A stretch of 64,000 nucleotides of DNA, taken from NCBI RefSeq assembly GCF_000622145.1, contig NZ_JHWH01000002.1, positions 248,256 through 312,255 of the forward strand. The letters are read 5' to 3'. The position numbers and the translations under genes are program-made. Shown here in pieces: positions 33,754 to 42,606 of the stretch; the first letter of the stretch is position 1, and each line of letters begins with the position of its first letter. Below the pieces are notes generated by a model that made no database searches, was not told where the DNA came from, and saw only the letters and a list, made by a program, of their open reading frames with translations. This DNA comes from Paracoccus yeei ATCC BAA-599 (GTDB lineage Bacteria; Pseudomonadota; Alphaproteobacteria; Rhodobacterales; Rhodobacteraceae).

Positions 33754-34541
33754 ACATCCTGGACCGCATCAAGGCCTACAAGCTTGAGGAGATCGCCGCC
33801 GCCAAGGCCGCCCGGCCCCTGGCCGAGGTCGAGGCGCGCGCGCGCGCGGCCGATGCCCCGCGCGGCTTTGCCCGGGCCCTGGCCGAAAAGACCGCCACGG
33901 GCCACGCGCTGATCGCCGAGATCAAGAAGGCCAGCCCCTCCAAGGGCCTGATCCGGCCGGATTTCGACCCGCCGGCGCTGGCCCGCTCCTATGAGGCGGG
34001 GGGCGCCGCCTGCCTGTCGGTGCTGACCGACGGCCCCAGTTTCCAGGGCGCGCCCGAATATCTGAGCGCGGCGCGCGCCGCCTGCTCTCTGCCCGCGCTG
34101 CGCAAGGATTTCCTTTACGACCCCTATCAGGTGGCCGAGGCGCGGGCCTGGGGCGCCGATTGCATCCTGATCATCATGGCCTCGGTCGACGACGCTCTGG
34201 CCGCCGAGCTTGAGGATGCGGCGATCCACTGGGGCATGGATGCGCTGATCGAGGTGCATGACGCCGCCGAGATGGAGCGCGCCCTGCGCCTGAAATCGCC
34301 GCTGATCGGGGTGAACAACCGCAATCTCAAGACTTTCGAGGTCAGTCTTGAGGTGACGCTGCAGCTGGCGCCGATGCTGCCGCCCGAACGCGACCTGGTC
34401 TGCGAAAGCGGGCTGTTCACCGCGGCCGACCTGGACCGCATGGCCGATGCCGGGGTGAAGCGCTTCCTGATCGGGGAAAGCCTGATGCGGCAGCCGGACG
34501 TGACCGCCGCCACCCGCCAGATCCTGGGAGGCGCGCCATGA
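33750..34541 (+). CDS. trpC: Indole-3-glycerol phosphate synthase
   Basis: Ring closure step of tryptophan synthesis, a TIM barrel of 263 aa. Signatures are [18 protein letters not shown] (about 51-68), [12 protein letters not shown] (about 114-125), [11 protein letters not shown] and VCESGLF near the end, with the catalytic Lys and Glu residues in those motifs. It overlaps ung upstream and moaC downstream by four bases each. Confidence 0.97.
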   Translation: MNILDRIKAYKLEEIAAAKAARPLAEVEARARAADAPRGFARALAEKTATGHALIAEIKKASPSKGLIRPDFDPPALARSYEAGGAACLSVLTDGPSFQGAPEYLSAARAACSLPALRKDFLYDPYQVAEARAWGADCILIIMASVDDALAAELEDAAIHWGMDALIEVHDAAEMERALRLKSPLIGVNNRNLKTFEVSLEVTLQLAPMLPPERDLVCESGLFTAADLDRMADAGVKRFLIGESLMRQPDVTAATRQILGGAP

Positions 34542-35008
34542 GCCTGACGCATTTCGACGCCCAGGGCCAGGCGCATATGGTCGACGTCTCGGGCAAGGCC
34601 GACACCGCGCGCGAGGCGGTGGCCGAGGGACTGGTGCTGATGGCGCCGGAAACGCTGGCGCTGGCGCAAGGCGGCGCCGCCAAGGGCGACGTGCTGGGCG
34701 TGGCGCGGCTCGCCGGGATCATGGGGGCCAAGCGCACCTCCGAGCTGATCCCGCTGTGCCATCCGCTGCCCATCGCCAAGGTCTCGGTCGATCTTGTTCC
34801 GGATGCCGCCCTGCCCGGCGTCCGGGTGACGGCCACGGTCAGGACAACCGGCAAGACCGGGGTCGAGATGGAGGCGCTGACCGCCGTCACCACCGCCTGC
34901 CTGACGGTCTATGACATGCTCAAGGCCGCGCAAAAGGACATGCGGATCGAAGGCATCCGCCTGCTGTCCAAGTCGGGCGGCAAGTCGGGCGATTTCAAGG
35001 CAAGCTGA
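34538..35008 (+). CDS. moaC: Cyclic pyranopterin monophosphate synthase
   Basis: Second step of molybdenum cofactor synthesis, acting on the MoaA product. The 156-residue protein has [24 protein letters not shown] (about 70-79) and the [20 protein letters not shown] segment with catalytic Lys nearby (AAQKDM). Starts inside trpC (ATGA) and precedes moeA by 9 bp. trpC-moaC-moeA is a familiar order in this group. Confidence 0.96.
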   Translation: MSLTHFDAQGQAHMVDVSGKADTAREAVAEGLVLMAPETLALAQGGAAKGDVLGVARLAGIMGAKRTSELIPLCHPLPIAKVSVDLVPDAALPGVRVTATVRTTGKTGVEMEALTAVTTACLTVYDMLKAAQKDMRIEGIRLLSKSGGKSGDFKAS

Positions 35009-35017
35009 GGAGCCGGC

Positions 35018-36199
35018 ATGATCAGCGTCGATGAAGCCCGGGCCCTGGTGCTGGCCCTTGCCCCCGCCCCGCAGGCCGAGGACATCCCCGTCGCCGAGGG
35101 GCTGGGGCGCGCCCTTCTCTCGCCCGCGGTCGCGGTCTTGACCCAGCCGCCGTTCGACGCCTCGGCCATGGACGGCTATGCGCTGCGCAGCGCCGACCTG
35201 CCGGGGCCGCTGGCGGTGGTCGGCACGGCGGCGGCTGGCGTGCCCTATGCGGGCGACACGCCCCCGGGCAGCGCGATCCGCATCTTTACGGGGGCGCCGG
35301 TGCCCGCCGGCTATGACCGCGTGGTGATGCAGGAGATCGTGACCCGAAACGGCGACCGCATCACCGTCGCGGATGCCGGAGAGAACCTGAACATCCGCCT
35401 GAAGGGAAACGATTTTTCGGAAGGCACGGCATTCCTGCCGGGGCGGGCGCTGCGTGCCTCGGACCTGGGGCTGATCGCGGCGATGAACGCCGCGCGCGTG
35501 ACGGTCGCGCGCCGGCCCCGCGTCGCCATCCTGGCCGGCGGGGATGAGCTGGTCCCGCCGGGCACGACGCCAGCGCCGGGGCAGATCGTCAGTTCGAACG
35601 ACATCGCCATCGCCGCGCTGGCCCGCGAGGCGGGGGCCGAGGTTCGGGTCCTGCCGCTGGCCCGCGACACCGAGGAGAGCCTGCGCGCCCGCTTTGCCGA
35701 AGCCGAGGGCTGCGACCTGGTCGTGACCATCGGCGGCGCGTCGGTCGGCGATCACGACCTGGTGGCGAAGGTCGCGGCGGACCTGGGGATGCAGCGCAGC
35801 TTCTACAAGCTGGCGATGCGGCCCGGCAAGCCGCTGATGGCCGGGCGGATCGCCCGCGCGGCGATGCTGGGCCTGCCGGGAAATCCTGTTTCGGCCGTGG
35901 TTTGCGCGAAGCTGTTCATGCAACCGCTGATCCGGGCGATGCAGGGCCTGCCGCCGGGCCCCAACCTGGCCCAGGCCGAACTGGCGCGCGACCTGCCCCC
36001 CGAGGGCGACCGCCAGCATTACCTGCGCGCGCGGCTTGCGCCGGGGGACGGGCTGCCGCTGGTCGACCCCTTCCTCGACCAGGACAGCGCCCGGCTGTGG
36101 CTGCTGGCGCAGGCCGACGCCCTGCTGGTCCGGCCGGCCCGCGACCCCGCCCGTCCCGCCGGTTCGCGCGTGACCATCCTGCCGCTGCACGCCGGTTAA
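35018..36199 (+). CDS. moeA: Molybdopterin molybdotransferase
   Basis: Inserts molybdate into adenylylated molybdopterin. The 393-residue product has ASAMDGYALRSADL (about 48), RIFTGAPVPAGYDRVVMQE (about 87-105), the LAGGDELVPPGT strand of the MogA-like domain, and GLPGNPVSAVV (about 287). Full length; a common start GGAG precedes the ATG. Followed by 103 bp with the lexA promoter; the short CGGTTAACCG-T6 run across its stop could act as a weak terminator. Confidence 0.95.
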   Translation: MISVDEARALVLALAPAPQAEDIPVAEGLGRALLSPAVAVLTQPPFDASAMDGYALRSADLPGPLAVVGTAAAGVPYAGDTPPGSAIRIFTGAPVPAGYDRVVMQEIVTRNGDRITVADAGENLNIRLKGNDFSEGTAFLPGRALRASDLGLIAAMNAARVTVARRPRVAILAGGDELVPPGTTPAPGQIVSSNDIAIAALAREAGAEVRVLPLARDTEESLRARFAEAEGCDLVVTIGGASVGDHDLVAKVAADLGMQRSFYKLAMRPGKPLMAGRIARAAMLGLPGNPVSAVVCAKLFMQPLIRAMQGLPPGPNLAQAELARDLPPEGDRQHYLRARLAPGDGLPLVDPFLDQDSARLWLLAQADALLVRPARDPARPAGSRVTILPLHAG

Positions 36200-36228
36200 C
36201 CGCTTTTTTACCCGAATCGGCGAAAAGG

Positions 36229-36268
36229 TTGACGCAAGGACTTGAGTCCGCTAGAACATTCAATGAAC
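36229..36268 (+). promoter_or_regulatory. lexA promoter with overlapping LexA box
   Basis: -35 TTGACG (36229-36234), a 17-bp spacer, and -10 TAGAAC (36252-36257). The LexA box GAAC-N7-GAAC (36254-36268) starts inside the -10, so bound LexA should block polymerase directly. The ATG is 34 bp further on. This gives lexA its own promoter at the end of the trp-moa gene run. Confidence 0.85.
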
Positions 36269-36302
36269 ATGATGGCGGTCGCGGCGAGGCAGGGACAAAA
36301 CG

Positions 36303-36998
36303 ATGCTGACAAAGAAGCAAATCCAACTGCTTGAATTCATTCAGGCGCGCATGGCCCGGGATGGGGTACCACCGTCCTTCGACGAAATGAAACTGGCGCT
36401 GGACCTGCGCTCGAAATCGGGAATTCATCGCCTCGTGACCGCCCTGGAAGAACGCGGCTTCATCCGCCGCCTGCCGCATCGCGCCCGTGCCCTGGAAATC
36501 GTCCGCCTGCCCGACAGCCTCAGCAAGGGCTCGGGCTTTCAGCCCCGCGTGATCGACGGGGACGCGCGCGCCGCCGCGCCCCTGCCCCGCGGCGCGATGC
36601 CGATCTCGGTGTCGGCGGTGGACCTGCCGGTGATGGGCCGGATCGCCGCCGGCGTTCCGATCGAGGCGATCTCCGAGGTGTCGCACCACATCGCGGTGCC
36701 CGGCTCGATGCTGGCCGGGCAGGAGCGCCACTATGCGCTGGAGGTCAAGGGCGACTCGATGATCGAGGCCGGGATCAACGACGGCGACGTGGTGGTGATC
36801 CGCGAACAGGACACGGCCGAGAACGGCGACATCGTCGTGGCCCTGGTCGAGGGGCATGAGGCGACGCTGAAGCGCTATCGCCGCAAGGGCGGGATGATCG
36901 CGCTGGAGGCGGCGAACCCGGCCTATGAAACCCGCGTCCTGCCCGAGGACAAGGTCCGGGTGCAGGGTCGGCTGGTGGGGCTGATCCGCAGCTATTGA
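36303..36998 (+). CDS. lexA: SOS repressor LexA
   Basis: Self-cleaving repressor of the DNA damage response. The 231-residue product has an N-terminal winged helix ([36 protein letters not shown]), the Ala-Gly cleavage site in MGRIAAGVP (about residue 117), and the Ser152-Lys190 dyad ([17 protein letters not shown]). It is of the longer alphaproteobacterial type. Its promoter carries the same box as uvrA, which shows both autoregulation and a local SOS target. Confidence 0.98.
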   Translation: MLTKKQIQLLEFIQARMARDGVPPSFDEMKLALDLRSKSGIHRLVTALEERGFIRRLPHRARALEIVRLPDSLSKGSGFQPRVIDGDARAAAPLPRGAMPISVSAVDLPVMGRIAAGVPIEAISEVSHHIAVPGSMLAGQERHYALEVKGDSMIEAGINDGDVVVIREQDTAENGDIVVALVEGHEATLKRYRRKGGMIALEAANPAYETRVLPEDKVRVQGRLVGLIRSY

Positions 36999-37118
36999 CC
37001 CAGCCGCGCGGGCCGCAACCTGCGGTCGTTCAACAAGACGGGACATTCAGCCGACCGGCGTTGCGGCCCGGTCGGGGCTGGGGTAACGATGGGCAAAGCG
37101 AACTGCCAAGGACTGATC

Positions 37119-38276
37119 ATGCGCGCTCTGACGTTTCGCATCTTTGCCCTGCTCATGCTGATGGCCCTGCCGGCGCGCGCCTTCGACACCAACGCCAGGG
37201 CGGCCTGGGTCTATGACATGTCGACGGGCACCGTGCTGATGGAAAAGAACGCCGACGAGCCGCTGCCCCCGGCCTCGATGTCCAAGCTGATGACCCTGAC
37301 CATGCTGTTCGAGGCGCTGCGCGACGGACGGGTGGCGATGGACACGACCTTCCCGGTCTCGACCAAGGCCTGGCAGACCGGCGGATCGAAGATGTTCGTG
37401 GAACCCGCCGACCGTCCCACGGTCGAGGAACTGATCCACGGCATCATCATCAACTCGGGCAACGACGCCTGCGTGGTCGTGGCCGAGGGGCTGGCCGGCA
37501 CCGAGGAGGCCTTTGCCCGGCAGATGACGGAACGGGCGCGGCAACTGGGCATGACCCAGTCGCATTTCGCCAATGCCTCGGGCTGGCCGCATCCCGACCA
37601 TCGCATGTCGATGCGCGACCTGGGCCTGCTGGCCGAGCACCTGATCCGCGATTTTCCCGAGCTTTACAAGAACTTCGCCCTGACCGAATACAACTACAAG
37701 GGCCGCGTCCCCTCGAATTCCAACAACCGCAACCCGCTGCTGCACCTGGGGAACGGCGACTGGACGGCAGACGGGCTCAAGACCGGGCACACGCAGGAGG
37801 CGGGCTACGGGCTGGTCGGCTCGGCGGTGCAGCACGGACGGCGGATCATCTTTGTCATCACCGGCCTTCCCAGCGACCGCGCCCGGGCCGAGGAATCCGA
37901 GCGCATCGTGAACTGGGCCTATCGCCAGTTCACCATGCGCACCATCATCCCGCAGGGCGGGATCGTGGCGCATGCTCCGGTCTGGCTGGGCGAGAAAAGC
38001 CGCGTCGGCCTGACGACCGCGGACGGGGTCAAGGTGCTGTTGCCGGCGGGCGCGCAGGCAGGCGTCACCGCTGAGGCGGTGTTTCACGGCCCGGTCGAGG
38101 CGCCGATCAGCCGGGGCGACCGGCTGGGCGAGCTTGTCGTGACGATCCCCGGGACCGGCCAGTCCCGCCAGCCGCTGATCGCCGCCGAGGACGTGGGCCG
38201 CGCGGGGGTCATGGGCCGGCTGCAGAACGCGGCCACCCGGCTGGGCCAGCGCGCCTGGCAGGCCGCGCAGAACTGA
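37119..38276 (+). CDS. D-alanyl-D-alanine carboxypeptidase (PBP5/6 type)
   Basis: Trims the terminal D-Ala from peptidoglycan stem peptides in the periplasm. The three penicillin-binding motifs are present: SxxK in ASMSKLMT, SxN in NSGNDAC, and KTG in LKTGHTQEAG. A signal peptide (MRALTFRIFALLMLMALPARA) fits the ATG at 37119 (385 aa); an in-frame ATG at 37089 with GGGG upstream would add ten polar residues. The C-terminal 120 residues are the family beta domain with a final amphipathic helix for membrane association. Eight bp before tmk. Confidence 0.93.
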   Translation: MRALTFRIFALLMLMALPARAFDTNARAAWVYDMSTGTVLMEKNADEPLPPASMSKLMTLTMLFEALRDGRVAMDTTFPVSTKAWQTGGSKMFVEPADRPTVEELIHGIIINSGNDACVVVAEGLAGTEEAFARQMTERARQLGMTQSHFANASGWPHPDHRMSMRDLGLLAEHLIRDFPELYKNFALTEYNYKGRVPSNSNNRNPLLHLGNGDWTADGLKTGHTQEAGYGLVGSAVQHGRRIIFVITGLPSDRARAEESERIVNWAYRQFTMRTIIPQGGIVAHAPVWLGEKSRVGLTTADGVKVLLPAGAQAGVTAEAVFHGPVEAPISRGDRLGELVVTIPGTGQSRQPLIAAEDVGRAGVMGRLQNAATRLGQRAWQAAQN

Positions 38277-38284
38277 CCGCGGGA

Positions 38285-38884
38285 ATGTTCATCAGCTTCG
38301 AAGGCATCGACGGCTCGGGCAAGTCCACCCAGGCGCACCTGCTGGCCGATCGCCTGCGCGCCCGGGGGCATGAGACCGTGTTGACCCGCGAACCTGGGGG
38401 CAGCGACGGGGCGGAACAGATCCGCGCGCTGCTGGTCGAGGGTGGCCAGGAGCGCTGGTCGCCCGAAACCGAACTGCTGCTGTTCAACGCCGCGCGCCGC
38501 GACCATGTGGAACGGCTGATCCAGCCCGCGCTCGATCGCGGGGCCTGGGTGGTCAGCGACCGCTTTGCCGATTCCAGCCGCGTCTATCAGGGCGTGGCGC
38601 GCGACGGCAACCGCCAGCTGGTCGAGGCGCTGCACTGCCTTGTCATCGGGATCGAACCCGACCTGACCTTCCTGATCGACATGGACCCTGCGGCCTCGCT
38701 GGCGCGGAGCAAGGCCCGGGGCGGGGCAGAGGATCGGTTCGAAAGCCTGGGGCTGGAATTCCAGCAGCGGCTGCGCGCGGGCTTTCTGGCACTCGCCCGG
38801 GAATACCCCGACCGCATCCGCGTCATCGACGGCGAGGGCCCCGAGGATGCGGTGGCCGCCCGCGTGCTGGCCGCCCTGCCATGA
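38285..38884 (+). CDS. tmk: Thymidylate kinase
   Basis: Phosphorylates dTMP to dTDP. The 199-residue product has the P-loop FEGIDGSGKST near the N-terminus, TREPGGSDGAEQIR, and DRFADSSRVYQG (DR-Y motif). Its stop overlaps the holB start by four bases; tmk-holB-tatD is a widely conserved order. Confidence 0.96.
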   Translation: MFISFEGIDGSGKSTQAHLLADRLRARGHETVLTREPGGSDGAEQIRALLVEGGQERWSPETELLLFNAARRDHVERLIQPALDRGAWVVSDRFADSSRVYQGVARDGNRQLVEALHCLVIGIEPDLTFLIDMDPAASLARSKARGGAEDRFESLGLEFQQRLRAGFLALAREYPDRIRVIDGEGPEDAVAARVLAALP

Positions 38885-39960
38885 CCGAGGACGCCCTGCC
38901 CGAATCCGACCGGGTGCCGGGTGCGCCCCATCCGCGCGAGGCCGCCGAGGTCATCGGCCAAGACGGCGCCGTGCGCGATTTTCTGGCGGCGGCCCAAGCG
39001 CAGCGGTTGCATCACGGCTGGCTTCTGACCGGCCCGCGCGGATCGGGCAAGGCGACCCTGGCCTGGGCCATCGCGAAATGGCTGATCGCAGGGGGTGCGC
39101 CGGACAGGCTGGCGGTGCCGCCCGAAACCTCTGCCGTGCGCCGCATCTGCGCGCTGTCCGAGCCGCGGCTGCACCTGGTCCGCCGCCCGGTCGACGAGCG
39201 GACCGGTCGCCTGCGGGCCGAGATCACCGTGGACGAGATCCGCAAGCTGCAGGGCTTTTTCCACCTTTCGGCCACTGACGGTGGACGCCGCGTCGCGATC
39301 ATCGACGCCGCCGACGAACTGAACGCCGCCGCCGCCAACGCCCTGCTGAAGCAGCTCGAGGAGCCGCCGCAGGACGCCACGCTGCTGCTGGTGGCGCATC
39401 AGCCGGGCCGGCTTTTGCCGACCATCCGCTCGCGCTGCCGGGAATTGCGGCTGCAGCCGCTGCAACCGGCGGACATGGCCCGCGTGCTGGCGGGCCTGGG
39501 CGTCGCGGACGACGCCGAGCGGCTGGCCGCGCTGGCCGGCGGCTCGGCCGGCGAGGCGGTGCGGCTGGCCGGCCAGAACGGGCTGGCGCTGTATCAGCGC
39601 ATCGTCGATCTGTTCGCGCAGCACCCCCGCATGGACCGCCGCGCCGCCGCGGCGCTGGCCGAAACCGCGGGCGCGCGCCCGGGGGCCGAGGGCGACCCGT
39701 TCGACCTGGTGGTGACGCTGCTCGACCGCTTCCTGACCCGGGCGGCCCGCACCGGCCTGATGGGCGCCCCCCTGCCCGAGGCCGCCGGGGCCGAGGCCGA
39801 CGTGCTGACGCGGCTTGCGCCCGATCCCCGCGCCGCGCGCCTGTGGGCCGAGGCGCAGGCCGAGCTTTCGGCACGGGCGCGCATCGGGCGGGCGGTCAAC
39901 CTTGACCCCGCCGCGCTGGTGATGGATATGCTGGTCGGGCTTGCGAACCAGCCCGCCTGA
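38881..39960 (+). CDS. holB: DNA polymerase III subunit delta'
   Basis: Clamp-loader subunit, 359 aa. AAA+ features: LLTGPRGSGKATLAWAIAKWL (about residue 42 for the P-loop), RRVAIIDAADELNAAAANALLK and LEEPPQDATLLLVAHQPGRLLPTIRSRC (sensor 1 and the SRC motif, residues about 140-185). The zinc-finger cysteines of Escherichia coli delta' are missing, as is usual in this order. Confidence 0.92.
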   Translation: MTEDALPESDRVPGAPHPREAAEVIGQDGAVRDFLAAAQAQRLHHGWLLTGPRGSGKATLAWAIAKWLIAGGAPDRLAVPPETSAVRRICALSEPRLHLVRRPVDERTGRLRAEITVDEIRKLQGFFHLSATDGGRRVAIIDAADELNAAAANALLKQLEEPPQDATLLLVAHQPGRLLPTIRSRCRELRLQPLQPADMARVLAGLGVADDAERLAALAGGSAGEAVRLAGQNGLALYQRIVDLFAQHPRMDRRAAAALAETAGARPGAEGDPFDLVVTLLDRFLTRAARTGLMGAPLPEAAGAEADVLTRLAPDPRAARLWAEAQAELSARARIGRAVNLDPAALVMDMLVGLANQPA

Positions 39961-39981
39961 GCCGCGCCACACGGGATTCCG

Positions 39982-40782
39982 ATGACCGACAGCCCTGCCC
40001 TGCCCGAGCTTGTGGACAGTCACTGCCACCTCGATTTTCCCGATTTCGACGGCGAGGCGGCGGCGCTGATCGCCCGTGCCCGCGCCGCCGGCGTGCGCCG
40101 CATGGTCACGATCTGCACCCGGCTGCGCAAGGAGCCCGCCGTGCGCGCGCTGGCCGAGGCGCATGCGGGGCTGTTCTATGCCGCCGGCACCCATCCCATG
40201 TATGCCGCCGAGGAGCCCCTGGTCGCCGTCGAGGAACTGGTCGTCCTGGCCCGTCACCCGAAGTTCGTCGGCATCGGCGAAACGGGGCTCGATTACCACT
40301 ACACCGCCGAAAGCGCCGCCATCCAGGCCGAGAGCCTGCGCATCCATATCGAGGCCGCGCGCCGCACCGGCCTGCCGCTGATCGTCCATTCGCGCGACGC
40401 CGACGCCGACATGGCCCGCATCCTGACCGAGGAGCACCGGGTCGGCGCCTTCGACTGCGTGATGCATTGCTATACCAGCGGCCCCGATCTGGCGCGCACC
40501 GCGCTGGACCTGGGCTTTTACCTGTCGATGTCGGGCATCGCGGCCTTCCCGCGCTCGACCGAGATCCGCGAGATCTTTGCCGCGGCCCCCCGCGACCGCA
40601 TCCTGGTCGAGACGGATGCGCCCTATCTGGCGCCCCCGCCCTTTCGCGGCAAGCGCAACGAACCGGCGCATGTGGTCCATACCGCCCGCGTCGGCGCCCA
40701 GACGCTTGGCCTGAGCGAGGCCGAGTTCGCCGCCCTGACGACCGCGAATTTCGACCGGCTGTTTGGCAAGGCCGCCGGATGA
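39982..40782 (+). CDS. tatD: TatD-family metal-dependent hydrolase
   Basis: A 266-residue TIM-barrel hydrolase; TatD proteins show 3'-5' exonuclease activity on DNA. Metal-binding residues are DSHCHLDF near the N-terminus, GIGETGLDYHY (about 93), HSRDADADM, MHCYTSG and LVETDAPYLAP. 21 bp after holB; the stop overlaps the next gene (ATGA). Confidence 0.93.
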   Translation: MTDSPALPELVDSHCHLDFPDFDGEAAALIARARAAGVRRMVTICTRLRKEPAVRALAEAHAGLFYAAGTHPMYAAEEPLVAVEELVVLARHPKFVGIGETGLDYHYTAESAAIQAESLRIHIEAARRTGLPLIVHSRDADADMARILTEEHRVGAFDCVMHCYTSGPDLARTALDLGFYLSMSGIAAFPRSTEIREIFAAAPRDRILVETDAPYLAPPPFRGKRNEPAHVVHTARVGAQTLGLSEAEFAALTTANFDRLFGKAAG

Positions 40783-41588
40783 CCGGGGGGTTCCGGGCCA
40801 CCATCCTGGGCTGCGGGTCGTCGGGCGGGGTGCCACGCCTGGGCAATCGCTGGGGCGACTGCGATCCGGCCAATCCCCGGAACCGGCGGCGGCGCTGCGC
40901 GCTGCTGCTGGAACGCGAGGGCCCCCAGGGCACGACGCGGGTGCTGATCGATACGGGGCCCGACATGGTGCCGCAACTGCTGGACGCCGGGATCGGCGCG
41001 GTCGATGCGGTGGTCTATACCCATCCCCATGCCGACCATATCCACGGCATCGACGACCTGCGACAGCTGGCCTACAACATGGACCGCCGCATTCCCGTGC
41101 ATGCCGATGCGCAGACCAGCGCGCAGCTTCTGGACCGCTTCGGCTATGTGTTCCACACACCCGAGGGCTCGTCCTATCCGCCGATCTGCACGCTGCTGCC
41201 GATCGAGGGCGCGTTTGCAGTCGAGGGTGCGGGCGGGCCGCTGCGCCTGCGGCCCTTCGAGGTCAGCCACGGCGACATTCCGGCACTGGGTTTCCGCATC
41301 GCGGCGCCGGCGGGCGGGCTGGTCTATCTGCCCGACGTGAAGTCCATCCCGGACGCCGCTTGGCCCGCCATCCAGGGGGCCGAGGTCTTTGTCTGCGACG
41401 GGCTGCGCTATCGCCCGCACCCGAGCCACGCCCATCTGGACCTGGCGGTGGAGTGGATCGCGCGCTCGGGCTGCCGGCGCGGCGTCATCACCAACATGCA
41501 CATCGACCTGGATTACGACGCGGTGATGCGCCAGACCCCGCCGCATGTCATTCCCGCCCACGACGGGCTGGTGCTGGACCTGAGCTGA
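40779..41588 (+). CDS. MBL-fold hydrolase, PhnP-like
   Basis: A 269-residue metallo-beta-lactamase fold protein. The metal motif is THPHADHIHGIDDL (about residue 79), with further ligands in SHGDIPALG and near the C-terminal PAHDG. The N-terminus ILGCGSSGGVPRLGNRWGDCDP is typical of the PhnP / phosphoribosyl cyclic phosphodiesterase group often found after tatD. The substrate here is unknown; no other phosphonate gene is present. Confidence 0.88.
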   Translation: MTGGFRATILGCGSSGGVPRLGNRWGDCDPANPRNRRRRCALLLEREGPQGTTRVLIDTGPDMVPQLLDAGIGAVDAVVYTHPHADHIHGIDDLRQLAYNMDRRIPVHADAQTSAQLLDRFGYVFHTPEGSSYPPICTLLPIEGAFAVEGAGGPLRLRPFEVSHGDIPALGFRIAAPAGGLVYLPDVKSIPDAAWPAIQGAEVFVCDGLRYRPHPSHAHLDLAVEWIARSGCRRGVITNMHIDLDYDAVMRQTPPHVIPAHDGLVLDLS

Positions 41589-41589
41589 C

Positions 41590-42534
41590 ATGACGATCCT
41601 GTTCGACGTCATCCTGCCGGTCTTCATCGTGATCGGTTTCGGCTATGTCGTGGCCTGGCGCAGGATGTTCACCGAGGTCGCGGTGGACGGGCTGATGCGC
41701 TTTGCCCAGAACTTCGCCGTGCCGGTCCTGCTGTTCGCCAGCGTGGCCCGGCTGGACATGGCCGAGAACTTCAACCTGGGCATGTGGATCGCCTTCTATA
41801 GCGGAGCCTTCCTGTCCTATTTCATCGGCTGGGGGCTGGCGCTGTACTGGCTGAAGCGGCCGGGCACGGATGCGGTGGCCATCGGGTTCTGCTGCCTGTT
41901 CTCGAACTCGCTGCTGCTGGGCATCCCGATCATGGAGCGCGCCTATGGCGCCGAGGCGATCGCCGGCAACGTCGCGATCATCGCGATCCATTCGCCGCTG
42001 CTTTACACCTTCGGCATTACCATGATGGAGATCACCCGGGCGCGCGGGCAAAGCCTGGCGGTCAGCCAGATCGCCATGCGGGCGCTGTCGGGGGTGCTGC
42101 ACACGCCGCTGATCATCGGCATCCTGTGCGGGGTAGCGATGAACCTGCTGACGCGCGCGGGGCTGATCATGCCCCAGGGGTTCTGGGCGGCGGTCGACAT
42201 GATGGCGCGCGCCGCCCTGCCCGCCGCGCTGTTTGGCCTGGGCGGCGTCCTGCACCGCTACAAGCCCGAGGGCGACAGCACTGCCATCGCCATCTGCTGC
42301 CTGTGTTCGCTGGTCGTCCACCCGGTCACCACCTATGGGCTGGGGCTGCTGTTCCAGCTGCCGGCCGCGCCGATGCGCTCGGCCGTCATCACGGCCAGCA
42401 TGGCGCCGGGGGTGAATGCCTATCTGTTCGCCTCGATCTACAATTCGGCGAAGCGGGTCGCGGCCTCGACGGTACTGGTCTCGACCGCGCTGTCGATCCT
42501 GACGATCTGGTTCTGGATCTCGGTCCTGCCCTGA
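41590..42534 (+). CDS. AEC-family transporter
   Basis: A 314-residue membrane protein with about ten hydrophobic helices and the auxin-efflux-carrier layout: two five-helix halves, with ITASMAPGVNAYLFASIYN in the second half as the conserved kinked segment. Substrates of bacterial members are mostly organic acids or amino acids. One base separates it from the preceding gene. It ends against a terminator-like hairpin shared with the convergent ABC operon. Confidence 0.85.
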   Translation: MTILFDVILPVFIVIGFGYVVAWRRMFTEVAVDGLMRFAQNFAVPVLLFASVARLDMAENFNLGMWIAFYSGAFLSYFIGWGLALYWLKRPGTDAVAIGFCCLFSNSLLLGIPIMERAYGAEAIAGNVAIIAIHSPLLYTFGITMMEITRARGQSLAVSQIAMRALSGVLHTPLIIGILCGVAMNLLTRAGLIMPQGFWAAVDMMARAALPAALFGLGGVLHRYKPEGDSTAIAICCLCSLVVHPVTTYGLGLLFQLPAAPMRSAVITASMAPGVNAYLFASIYNSAKRVAASTVLVSTALSILTIWFWISVLP

Positions 42535-42540
42535 GGACGC

Positions 42541-42564
42541 CTCCGGCGGGGGTATTTGGGAAAC
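42541..42564 (+). repeat. Candidate Rhodobacterales intergenic element, copy 1
   Basis: CTCCGGCGGGGGTATTTGGGA with flanking bases, immediately after the AEC gene. I recall very similar words between genes in many Rhodobacterales genomes. A related word in the opposite orientation (ATACCCTCGGGGG) occurs at about 52767-52777. Function unknown. Confidence 0.4.
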
Positions 42565-42569
42565 GGTGA

Positions 42570-42603
42570 AAGCCGCCCGCCCGAAGACAGGGGGGCGGCG
42601 TTT
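42570..42603. terminator. Hairpin between convergent genes
   Basis: GCCGCCC (42572-42578) pairs with GGGCGGC (42593-42599), flanked by AAA and TTT, so it can serve both the AEC gene and the ABC operon. The T-runs are short. Confidence 0.5.
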
Positions 42604-42606
42604 GCG

